Below, one piece after another: positions 38,945 to 46,240 of a stretch of DNA of 64,000 nt; position 1 is the first letter of the stretch; every line of letters starts with the position of its first letter. The notes beneath the pieces were generated by a model. That model saw only the letters and a program-made list of their open reading frames with translations. It was not told the origin of the DNA and ran no database searches. Position numbers and translations under genes: made by a program. Source of the DNA: Actinacidiphila glaucinigra (GTDB lineage Bacteria > Actinomycetota > Actinomycetes > Streptomycetales > Streptomycetaceae); NCBI RefSeq assembly GCF_900188405.1, contig NZ_FZOF01000008.1, positions 186,001 to 250,000 on the forward strand. The letters run 5' to 3'.

Positions 38945-40045
38945 TCAGGACGTGGCCGCGCTGCGGTCGGTGACCATGCGCATGTCGCACTCGACGAGGA
39001 ACCGCTTCAGGCCCTGCTCGTCCCCGAGGTCCCAGTCGGGACCGAGGTCGAGCAGCCTGGCGAGGACGCCGGCCTTGTGCTTGCCGGCGGCGCCCACGGC
39101 GACGAGCGGAACCTCCTCCACCGGGACCCGCAGGTCCACCAGTCGCACCACGATGTCCTCGCGGAGGTAGACGGTGCTGCGCGCGAGCGGCCCCTTGGGG
39201 ACGTCCACGGCCTCCTCGTCCTGCTGCGCGAGCATCTTGGCGACCGCCGGGCCGGAGCCCGCCTTGGCCGGGTAGATCAGGGCGTGCCGGCTCAGGGACT
39301 CCGGCCGGTCGGCGCCCCTGGCGACGTGGTGCACGGCCGGGAGCGCGGCGCGGGCGAAGAACTCCCGTGCCGAGCCCGGGTCGTTGAGGTCCCGGTCCAC
39401 CTCCAGGTAGGGGTTGATGGCTTCCTCGACCGCCCGCACCTCGGGCTGGCGGGCGACGTGGCGCAGTGCCCTGGCCAGGTCGCCCTCCACCTCCACGGCG
39501 CGCACGACACGGTTGCCGTGCATGAACAGCGAGGTGCGGCGCAGCCGCGTGTTCTCGTCGACCACGGCCTGCGGCGAGGTGTAGCCGGACAGGATGTCCG
39601 CCACCTTCTGTTCGCTGCCGGGCTTCACGGTGAAGGTGATGGCGTGGCGGATGATCCCGTCCCCGACCCGCGGCACGGTCTGCATGCGACCGGACTCGTA
39701 GGAGGTACGGGTCTCCCGCAGCACCCCGAAGCGGAGCGAGCGGGTGTCCTTCACGCAGCCGTGCATCGGCTGCACCATCTCCAGATGGGTCGGGCTGTCC
39801 ACCCAGGCGAGGAAGTGCAGCGCACTCTCCCACTCACTGGTGATCAGCCATTGCGAGGGATTTTCGATCGACTGGCACAACTGGTCGCTGACGTGTCCTG
39901 GCACGGCAGCCACGTGGCGGCACATCTGGTCATACGCGTCAAGAAACCGCTGCTCGGCGCCGTCTTCAACTTCAAGCATGAGGACGACGCGCAGGCGATT
40001 GCCATCGAGCGCGGACTGCGAGACCTTTTCGGCCTGGGCCGGCAT
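38945..40045 (-). CDS. SchA/CurD-like protein with N-terminal monooxygenase (ABM) domain (WhiE-ORFI-like)
   Basis: 366 residues. An N-terminal ABM-type ferredoxin fold (RLRVVLMLEVEDGAEQRFLDAYDQM ... WLITSEWESALHFLAWVDSP) is followed by SchA/CurD domain sequence with RHAITFTVKPGSEQKVADILSGY and RHALIYPAKAGSGPAVAKML, i.e. repeated dimeric alpha-beta units. Found only in spore-pigment clusters (whiE, sch, cur). ATG 40045 with GAAGAGGTGG is preferred over 40114. First gene of the ten-gene operon. Confidence 0.9.
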   Translation of the reverse strand: MPAQAEKVSQSALDGNRLRVVLMLEVEDGAEQRFLDAYDQMCRHVAAVPGHVSDQLCQSIENPSQWLITSEWESALHFLAWVDSPTHLEMVQPMHGCVKDTRSLRFGVLRETRTSYESGRMQTVPRVGDGIIRHAITFTVKPGSEQKVADILSGYTSPQAVVDENTRLRRTSLFMHGNRVVRAVEVEGDLARALRHVARQPEVRAVEEAINPYLEVDRDLNDPGSAREFFARAALPAVHHVARGADRPESLSRHALIYPAKAGSGPAVAKMLAQQDEEAVDVPKGPLARSTVYLREDIVVRLVDLRVPVEEVPLVAVGAAGKHKAGVLARLLDLGPDWDLGDEQGLKRFLVECDMRMVTDRSAATS

Positions 40046-40185
40046 ATTCCACCTCTTCCGAGAGCTAGCAACCCCCGAGGTCCGTCGTCCAACGATCGTG
40101 CTGTGGTGGCCCAACCGGTGCGAGATATGTGATCCAATTGGGTGACGGGCGAAAATACCCCCGGTAATCGGGCATCAAGGGAGCT
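40046..40185. promoter_or_regulatory. Divergent promoter region of the pigment operon and hydroxylase
   Basis: 140 bases, clearly lower in GC near 40125-40175. A dyad GTGATCCAATTGGGTGAC (40129-40146) has an exact CCAATTGG core and 14 of 18 symmetric positions. In S. coelicolor the corresponding region holds the sporulation-controlled whiE promoters, the hydroxylase one depending on sigma-F (known). I cannot assign -10/-35 boxes here with confidence. Confidence 0.6.
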
Positions 40186-41823
40186 ATGACTCCACAGGCC
40201 GAAGACCGGGTTCCGGTCCTCATCGTGGGGGGCTCCCTCGTCGGGCTCTCCAGCTCAGTCTTCCTGGGCCGGCTCGGCGTCCGGCACGTCCTCGTCGAGA
40301 AGCACCCGGGTACCTCCATCCACCCCCGTGGCCGCGGCAACAACCTGCGGACCATGGAGCTGTTCCGTACGGCGGGGGCCGAGCCGCTGATCCGGCGGGC
40401 CGCCTCCGTACTCGCCGACAACCACGGCATCCTGCAGGCCGACTCGCTCACCTCGGACAACGCGGAGTGGCTGTTCCGGGAGATCGACCCGGGCGGCAGG
40501 CTGTCCGGCATCAGCCCCAGCGGCTGGTGCCTGTGCAGCCAGAACGACCTGGAGCCGGTGCTCCTGGACTACGCCCGCGGGCTCGGCGGCGACCTGCGCT
40601 TCAGCACCGAGCTGGTCTCGTTCACCCAGGACGACGACGGTGTCACCTGCGAGCTGATGGACCGGGAGACCGGCGAGCGCAGCACCGTCAGGACCGACTA
40701 CCTGATCGCGGCCGACGGTCCGCGCAGCCCGGTGCGCGGCGCCCTGGGCATCGGGCACAGCGGCCGCGGCGACCTGTTCGCCAACATCAGCGCGACCTTC
40801 CGCGCCAAGCGGCTGGCCGACGCGGTGGGCGACCGCTACTTCATCGCCTGCTATCTGACCAATCCGGACGCCGACGGTGTGCTGCTGCCGGTCGACAACC
40901 AGGAGAACTGGGTCTTCCACGCGCCCTGGCACCCCGAACGGGGAGAGGCGATCGAGGACTTCACCGACCAGCGGCTGGCCGCCCACATCCGCACCGCGGT
41001 GGGTGTGCCGGACCTGGAGATCGAGATCACCGGCCGGGCCCCCTGGCGGGCCGCGGAGCGGGTCGCGGACTCCTACGGGCGCGGGCGGGTCCTGATGGCC
41101 GGCGACTCGTGCCACGAGATGTCCCCCACCGGGGCCTTCGGCTCCAACACCGGCATCCAGGACGCCCACAACCTGGCGTGGAAACTCGCCGCGGTCACCG
41201 GCGGCTGGGCCGGGCCGGGGCTGCTGGAGACGTACGAGGCCGAGCGCCGCCCGGTCGCCGTGGCCACCAGCGAGCGGGCCTCCGCCCGTTCCGCCGAGCA
41301 CGCCCACCCCGGGTACGCGCCGCCGGCCGGCGGCGGACCCCAGAAGGGCGTCCTGGTGGTCGCGCTGGGCTACCGCTACCCCGAGGGCGCGTTCCTCGGC
41401 GCGGACCCGGGGCGCCCGGTCGTCCCCGAGGACTTCCGCCCGGTCGCCGAACCCGGCGGCCGTTCCCCGCACGTGTGGGTGACCACCCGGGACGGCGAGC
41501 GCCGCTCCACGCTGGACCTGTACGAGCGCTCCATGGTGCTGCTCACCGGCGACGGGCCGAAGGGCACGGCCTGGCACGACGCGGCCCGCGCGGTCGCGGA
41601 GCGCCTCGGGGTGCCGCTGGAGGCGTACCGGCTCGGCGAGTCCACCCAGGCCGACCTGGTGCCCGAGGCGGGCACGGACTGGACGGCGGTGCACGGCATG
41701 ACGCCGAGCGGCGCGATCCTGGTCCGCCCCGACGGTTTCGTCGCCTGGCGCAGCCGTGACGCCGTGGAGGACCCCGCGGCGACGCTGGACGAGGTGCTCA
41801 CCGCGGTGCTGCGCCTGGGCTGA
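40186..41823 (+). CDS. FAD-dependent polyketide hydroxylase (WhiE-ORFVIII-like)
   Basis: 545 residues. Class A flavin monooxygenase: the dinucleotide-binding motif VLIVGGSLVGLSSSVFLGRLG, the DG motif YLIAADGPRSPVRGALGI (about 178-195) and the GD motif VLMAGDSCHEMSPTGAFGSNTGIQDAHNLAWK (about 305). The C-terminal thioredoxin-like domain is present. Hydroxylates the aromatic polyketide late in the pathway. Divergent from the operon, exactly as whiE-ORFVIII. ATG 40186 with AAGGGAG. Confidence 0.94.
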   Translation: MTPQAEDRVPVLIVGGSLVGLSSSVFLGRLGVRHVLVEKHPGTSIHPRGRGNNLRTMELFRTAGAEPLIRRAASVLADNHGILQADSLTSDNAEWLFREIDPGGRLSGISPSGWCLCSQNDLEPVLLDYARGLGGDLRFSTELVSFTQDDDGVTCELMDRETGERSTVRTDYLIAADGPRSPVRGALGIGHSGRGDLFANISATFRAKRLADAVGDRYFIACYLTNPDADGVLLPVDNQENWVFHAPWHPERGEAIEDFTDQRLAAHIRTAVGVPDLEIEITGRAPWRAAERVADSYGRGRVLMAGDSCHEMSPTGAFGSNTGIQDAHNLAWKLAAVTGGWAGPGLLETYEAERRPVAVATSERASARSAEHAHPGYAPPAGGGPQKGVLVVALGYRYPEGAFLGADPGRPVVPEDFRPVAEPGGRSPHVWVTTRDGERRSTLDLYERSMVLLTGDGPKGTAWHDAARAVAERLGVPLEAYRLGESTQADLVPEAGTDWTAVHGMTPSGAILVRPDGFVAWRSRDAVEDPAATLDEVLTAVLRLG

Positions 41824-41848
41824 AGGCCCCGCCGCAGCACCTGCCGAG

Positions 41849-41887
41849 CGGCGGCCACCACGCTCACCGGAGCGCTGGTGGCCGCCG
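41849..41887. terminator. Bidirectional terminator hairpin after the hydroxylase
   Basis: CGGCGGCCACCA ... TGGTGGCCGCCG, a 12-bp perfect stem, extended inward by GCT/AGC with a bulge. It starts 25 bases after the hydroxylase stop and separates it from the convergent ADP-ribosyltransferase-like gene. Confidence 0.72.
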
Positions 41888-42025
41888 TTCGCGTTGCCGT
41901 GACCGGGGCGATCGCCCGCGGGGCCGGGACGGGGAACGGGCCGACGGCGAAGCTCCGCCATGGGTGCGGCGACCGGCCGGGGCCGGTCACCGCACCGCAC
42001 GACGGAGCGGGTACCGCGGGTGCCG

Positions 42026-42994
42026 TCAGCCCACCGGGCCGTCCCCGGCCTCCACCGGCGTCCGGGGTGCGCCCGGCTGGGCGACGGGCGGCGCGGCCGG
42101 ACGGCCGGCCGGTGACGTACCCGGCCGGGCCGCCGGAGGCACTGACGGCCGCGCGGCCGGAGGCGCGCCCTGCTGGACGGTCTGAGGAGGCACGGCCGGC
42201 CGGCCGGCCGGTGACGCACCCGGCTGGACTGCCGGAGGCGCGGACGGCTTGACGGAGGGCGACTGGGCGGCAGGGGGCTTGACCGCGGGCGGCTTGACGG
42301 CAGGGGGCTTGACCGCGGGTGGCTTGACGGCGGGCGGCGGGGCGGCGGGCTCCTTCACCCCCGTCCAGTCGGGGGCGGGCCAGCCGCGCCACGGCGAGTA
42401 CGCGGGGTTGGGCACGCACCGGGCCGTGAGCTCGGCCTTGGTGGCCTTGTCCACCGGGCAGGCCTTCACGATGAACTGCCGGGCGACGCCCCCCGGGAAG
42501 ACCACGCCGGTGCGGGCCGAGCGCAGCTCCCGGGTGCCGAGGGTCTCGTCGAGCTCGATGCCCCCGGGGGCGTCGATGTAGTAGTGGTAGGCGGTCGTCT
42601 GATGCTTGAGGAACTCGCGGTCGTAGGTGGTGGCCACGAACGGCGAGGGCTGCTCCCGCCGGGCGTAGGCCTGCAGGTCGTACTCGCCGTCGCTCACGTC
42701 CGCGGGACGGAGCCCGTCCTTGAAGACGGACTCCGGCGGGCGTTCGTCCCCGCGGAAGAGGGCGTTGCAGTTGGAGCGCCAGGCCGGTTCGTCGGGCCTG
42801 ATCCGGTCGAGGTCGACGCTGGTGTCCGCGGCGGCGTAGAGCCGGTCCGGGACGACGGGGCACCATTCGGGGACGGCCGGGTCGTATGGAAGACCCGGGG
42901 CGACGGCCGCGGCGGCCGTGCAGACGGGGAGTGCGAGCACCCCCAGGGAAAGGGCGGCGGCGCAGAGCCGGCGCAGCGTGCGCAGTGCGATCAT
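42026..42994 (-). CDS. Secreted Scabin/ScARP-like ADP-ribosyltransferase homolog with degenerate active site
   Basis: 322 residues: signal peptide (about 1-30), an ART domain (about 45-205) and a Pro-rich tail (214-322). The ART domain has the arginine strand ALFRGDERPPESVFKDGLRP (R81), then PSPFVATTYDREF where the family has S-T-T/S, YHYYIDAPGG, and FPGGVARQFIVKACPVDK. The residues just before FPGGV read R161-T-G163 where active Scabin/ScARP/pierisin-type enzymes have Q-x-E. The nucleic-acid-modifying activity is therefore probably lost or changed. In S. coelicolor the corresponding gene (SCO5461, recalled) is an active guanine-targeting enzyme. ATG 42994 is chosen for its signal peptide. 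The frame stays open to 43174. Confidence 0.78.
   Translation of the reverse strand: MIALRTLRRLCAAALSLGVLALPVCTAAAAVAPGLPYDPAVPEWCPVVPDRLYAAADTSVDLDRIRPDEPAWRSNCNALFRGDERPPESVFKDGLRPADVSDGEYDLQAYARREQPSPFVATTYDREFLKHQTTAYHYYIDAPGGIELDETLGTRELRSARTGVVFPGGVARQFIVKACPVDKATKAELTARCVPNPAYSPWRGWPAPDWTGVKEPAAPPPAVKPPAVKPPAVKPPAVKPPAAQSPSVKPSAPPAVQPGASPAGRPAVPPQTVQQGAPPAARPSVPPAARPGTSPAGRPAAPPVAQPGAPRTPVEAGDGPVG
42270..42329 (-). repeat. Four 15-bp in-frame repeats encoding KPPAV units
   Basis: On the plus strand GCAGGGGGCTTGACC alternates with GCGGGCGGCTTGACG twice (one base differs between the 30-bp pairs). Encodes the VKPPAVKPPA run in the tail of the ART-like protein. Being multiples of 15 bp, changes in copy number keep frame. 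Confidence 0.75.
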
Positions 42995-43069
42995 ATGCCC
43001 ACGATCACCCCGGTATCGCCCGGTCGCCGGAATGGTCACCCTTGTCGGCGTGTCCCGCCGGAAGACGAA

Positions 43070-43187
43070 AGAGGCCCCTGCGCATCGTTGTGCGACGCTG
43101 CTGGGGCCTCTCGATTCGTCGTGGAGCCAGGGGGTGTGATCCACGACGCCATGGGACGACCGAGCCCGGGTCATGGGGGTCGTTGCT
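43070..43187 (-). ncRNA. Candidate small RNA or structured 5' leader with terminator
   Basis: On the minus strand, TATAGT (43198-43193) resembles a -10 box. Three hairpins follow: GGTCGT/ACGACC complements (43183-43156), CGTCGTGGA-14-TCCACGACG (43148-43117, 9 bp perfect), and AGAGGCCCC ... GGGGCCTCT (43111-43070, 9 bp perfect with an inner CGCA/TGCG stem), directly followed by TTTCGTCTT. The last has the form of an intrinsic terminator, which is uncommon in Streptomyces. It stops 75 bases before the ART-like start codon, so it could be an attenuator for that gene or an independent sRNA. Confidence 0.55.
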
Positions 43188-43283
43188 CCATAACTATACG
43201 AGACATCGCAGCCGAAACCTCACGATGTGGGAGTGAGGTGGGACACTGACCTTGCAAACGCAGGTTAGCTGTTCATTTGCCGT

Positions 43284-43781
43284 TCAGCGGTCGATGACCC
43301 GCATTTCGAACCAGGTCGTCTTGCCGCGCGGCAGCAGGTCCACGCCCCAGCGGTCGGCGAGCTTGTCGATCAGGAAGAGTCCGCGCCCGCTCACGTCCAT
43401 CTCGCGCACCGGCATCAAGCAGGGCAGCGCCCGGGACGGGTCGCGCACCTCCACCCGGATCCAGCCGCGGCGGCGCAGCATGCGCAGACCGAAGGTGCGG
43501 GCCCCCGTGTGACGCACGGCATTGCCCACGAGTTCGGAGACGAGTAACTCGACGACGTCGTCGAACTGGGGAAGGCCCCAGAGCCGCAGCACCGACCGGG
43601 CGAGCCGGCGGGCCGTGGCCGCGGACTCCGGGCGCGAGGAGAGCCGCACCTCGTCCACGGAGGGATTCCCCAACAGATCGAGGGACGTCGCCGCCAGATC
43701 GTCGACCGCCGTGGGCGGCCACCCCGCCGCCGGGACCGTTACCCGCTGCGGCTGCTCAGATGCTCCCTGCTGCCCCGCCAT
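43284..43781 (-). CDS. Serine-kinase-type anti-sigma factor/ATP-binding regulator (HATPase_c)
   Basis: 165 residues. GHKL ATPase fold: N-box ELLVSELVGNAVRHTGAR (about 78-95), a D-box VEVRDPSRALP and G-box DVSGRGLFLIDKLADRWGVD. Resembles the numerous stand-alone SpoIIAB/RsbW-like ATPases of Streptomyces that bind sigma factors or anti-anti-sigma proteins. No cognate sigma is adjacent. ATG 43781 is chosen over 43886. Upstream lies the CTTAAGG array. Confidence 0.87.
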   Translation of the reverse strand: MAGQQGASEQPQRVTVPAAGWPPTAVDDLAATSLDLLGNPSVDEVRLSSRPESAATARRLARSVLRLWGLPQFDDVVELLVSELVGNAVRHTGARTFGLRMLRRRGWIRVEVRDPSRALPCLMPVREMDVSGRGLFLIDKLADRWGVDLLPRGKTTWFEMRVIDR

Positions 43782-43961
43782 GCTCTCATGATGGCCGTAC
43801 GCAACGGCGGTTCGGGGCGGATCGAGGGAATTGACGCGGCGGAACGCGTCATTCCGAGTTGCCGTACTGGCATATGTCAAGGGCAATGATGGATCTCACA
43901 CGACCCCCCTCACCTGCACGAAGAGGGTGTCCGAGACGAACGGCCGATGAAATCGGCGCAG

Positions 43962-43999
43962 GTCGCCTTAAGGTCCTCTTAAGGTCTACTTAAGGCGAC
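43962..43999. promoter_or_regulatory. Three CTTAAGG boxes at 11-bp spacing within an inverted repeat
   Basis: CTTAAGG occurs at 43967, 43978 and 43989, exactly 11 bp apart. The outer copies extend into an 11-bp inverted repeat, GTCGCCTTAAG (43962-43972) and CTTAAGGCGAC (43989-43999). It is 180 bp upstream of the anti-sigma gene and just after the enoyl-CoA hydratase stop. 11-bp direct repeats are the usual pattern for OmpR/PhoB-family response regulators (PHO boxes). Confidence 0.65.
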
Positions 44000-44035
44000 C
44001 CGACGGGTGCCGGCTGTCACTCAACCGGGTTGGTC

Positions 44036-44803
44036 CTAGCGGAACTTCGCCTTGCCCGGACCCTCCTCGACGAAGCTGCGCATGCCCGTCGTACGGTCCT
44101 CGGTGGCGAACAGCCCCGCGAACAGGTTGCGTTCGATGGTGAGGCCGGTCTCCAGATCGGTCTCCAGGCCGGCGTCCACCGCCTCCTTGGCCGCGCGCAG
44201 CGCCAGCGCCGGCCCGCGGGCCAGCCGCTCGGCCCAGGCACGGGCCTGTGCGTACACCTCCCCGGCCGGGACCACCTTGTCCACCAGGCCGATGGTGAGG
44301 GCCTCGTCGGCCTTGACCATGCGGCCGGTGAAGATGAGGTCCTTCGCCTTGGCGGGGCCCACCAGGCGCGACAGCCGCTGCGTACCGCCCGCACCGGGAA
44401 TGAGGCCGAGCAGGATCTCGGGCTGGCCGAGCCTGGCGTCGTCCGCGGCGATCCGGATGTCGGCGCAGAGCGCGAGTTCACAGCCGCCGCCGAGGGCGTA
44501 ACCGGTCACGGCGGCCACCACCGGCTTGGGGATCCGGGCGACCGCCGTGAAGGAGTCCTGCAGTGCGCGGGCCCGCACGGCCATGGCCTCGTAGTCCATG
44601 ACCTGCATCTCCTTGATGTCCGCGCCCGCCGCGAACACCTTCTCGCCGCCCCAGATCACGACGGCCCTCACGTCCTCGCGCCGGGACGCCTCCTCCGCGA
44701 CCTCGCGGAGCCGGTCCTGGGTCGCGATGTCCAGGGCGTTCATCGGGGGGCGGTCCAGGCGGATGGTGCCGACACCCTCGTCGACCTCGAGATTAACTGT
44801 CAT
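44036..44803 (-). CDS. Enoyl-CoA hydratase/isomerase family protein
   Basis: 255 residues, crotonase fold. KVFAAGADIKEM gives the oxyanion-hole strand, VTGYALGGGCELALCADIRIA the second oxyanion segment and catalytic Glu region, and PEILLGLIPGAGGTQRL the second catalytic Glu. Probably hydrates short-chain trans-2-enoyl-CoA in beta-oxidation. ATG 44803. Stands alone, with no fatty-acid degradation genes beside it. Confidence 0.93.
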   Translation of the reverse strand: MTVNLEVDEGVGTIRLDRPPMNALDIATQDRLREVAEEASRREDVRAVVIWGGEKVFAAGADIKEMQVMDYEAMAVRARALQDSFTAVARIPKPVVAAVTGYALGGGCELALCADIRIAADDARLGQPEILLGLIPGAGGTQRLSRLVGPAKAKDLIFTGRMVKADEALTIGLVDKVVPAGEVYAQARAWAERLARGPALALRAAKEAVDAGLETDLETGLTIERNLFAGLFATEDRTTGMRSFVEEGPGKAKFR

Positions 44804-44861
44804 GGCCGACGAGGGTATCCGTGAACGCCCGTTTACGCTGCGACGTGCCTCACGGGGCGCG

Positions 44862-46103
44862 TCAGGAGGCGGGGGTCCACTGGCTCCACGGCAGGTTCCA
44901 GCCGTTGAGCCCGTTCCACCACTGCACGGTCTTGTCGTGGGAGTTCCTTACCTCCACGACGTCGCCGATCATCGAGTTGTTGTAGAACCACGAGGACGGG
45001 GTGTCGCCGTTGCCGCCGCGCACGTCCCGCAGGCCCACGCAGCCGTGGCTGACGTTGGAGTTGCCGAACGTGCCGGGCGAGGCCCAGTAGTTGCCGTGGA
45101 TGAAGGTGCCCGAGGTGGTCAGCCGCTGGGCGTTCGGCACGTCCTTGATGTCGTACTCGCCGCCGAAGCCCACGGTGTCGCCGTTCATGCGGGTCACCTT
45201 GTACCGCTCGGTGATGACCATCTTGCCGTTGTAGGTCGTCGTGCCGGGGCCGCCCGAGGTGATCGGTATGGTCTTCGTCAGCTTGCCGTCGCGGTAGACC
45301 TTCATCGTGTGCTTCGCGGCGTCCACGATGCTCACCTGGCTGCGGCCGATGGTGTAGTGCACGTCCTTGGACTGGGTGCCGTACACGCCCTTCGCCGCCT
45401 CGACGCCGTTCAGCCGCAGGGAGAGGGTGATCTTGGTGCCCTTGGCCCAGTACTTCTCGGGACGGAAGTCCACGCGCTGGTCGCCGTACCAGTGGCCGAC
45501 GACGGGCACCGAGGGGTTCGCGGTCACCTTGATCGCGTCCTGGACCGCCTGCTTGTCGGTGATCGCCCGGTTGAACTTGAGCGAGACCGGCATGCCGACG
45601 CCGACCGTCTGGCCGTCCTCGGGGGTGAAGAAGCCGATGAAGGTGTCCTTCGGGGTGACCGTGGTGAAGCTCGCGTGCTTGGCCGACTCACGGCCCGCGC
45701 CGTCCTTGGCTATCGCGTCCACCGAGTACTTGGTGGAGGTGCCGAGCGTCTCGGTCGGCTCCCAGCTGCTGCCGTCGGTGGATATCTTGCCCTCGACCGG
45801 GTCGCCCTTGCCGCTCTTCACCACGACCGAGGTCAGCTTGCCCTTGCCGGCGGTGACCTTGAGGTCCCCCGTCGTGGCCACCTCGTCGGCGCCGTCCTCC
45901 GGCGCGATGGTGACGACGGCCTGCGACTCGGTCGTGTCGCCCTTGCCGCCCTGCGAGGCCGAGGCCCCCGGCTTGGCCTTGCCCCCGTCCTTGCTGTCGC
46001 CGCTGGCGCTGCCCCCGCACGCACTGACCAGGAGCAGCATCGCCCCCACCGCCAGGGCCAAGGTGGTCCGCCTTGCGCCCGGCGCGCCCTGTATCGCCTT
46101 CAA
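44862..46103 (-). CDS. L,D-transpeptidase lipoprotein with Ig-like domains, paralog 1
   Basis: Cross-links peptidoglycan stem peptides 3-3 on the outer face of the membrane. 413 residues. Signal peptide and lipobox LLVSAC, a Gly/Ser/Lys linker, two Ig-like domains (about 75-265, LKFNRAI ... DVHYTIGR) and a YkuD domain (about 270-385) with SGTFIHGNYWASPGTFGNSNVSHGCVGL, where H and C of SHGCVGL are catalytic. I prefer TTG 46103, which has GGGGAG 7 bases upstream. A GTG at 46142 is possible. Beside a paralog at 46241-47446. Confidence 0.9.
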   Translation of the reverse strand: MKAIQGAPGARRTTLALAVGAMLLLVSACGGSASGDSKDGGKAKPGASASQGGKGDTTESQAVVTIAPEDGADEVATTGDLKVTAGKGKLTSVVVKSGKGDPVEGKISTDGSSWEPTETLGTSTKYSVDAIAKDGAGRESAKHASFTTVTPKDTFIGFFTPEDGQTVGVGMPVSLKFNRAITDKQAVQDAIKVTANPSVPVVGHWYGDQRVDFRPEKYWAKGTKITLSLRLNGVEAAKGVYGTQSKDVHYTIGRSQVSIVDAAKHTMKVYRDGKLTKTIPITSGGPGTTTYNGKMVITERYKVTRMNGDTVGFGGEYDIKDVPNAQRLTTSGTFIHGNYWASPGTFGNSNVSHGCVGLRDVRGGNGDTPSSWFYNNSMIGDVVEVRNSHDKTVQWWNGLNGWNLPWSQWTPAS

Positions 46104-46240
46104 CTGTCGTCTCCCCAACCGGCCCGTGGCCCCGTGGCCCAAGTGTGAGTCCCCCTCACCCTGCGCTTAGAGAACCACACGGAACCGGTGTTGGGGATCC
46201 CGGTTTTGTCACCGTTCCGTCCCAGTCGGAGGCCCCGGCC

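Noticed and set aside
38945..41823. Cluster making an antibiotic such as tetracenomycin or an angucycline
   Set aside because: The SchA/CurD protein, cupin and gene order are specific to spore-pigment clusters; no ketoreductase, resistance gene or SARP regulator is in the operon.
43070..43148. tRNA gene in the hairpin-rich segment before the ART-like gene
   Set aside because: No acceptor-stem pairing around a GTTCRA loop and no anticodon arm; the stems form a linear series of hairpins.
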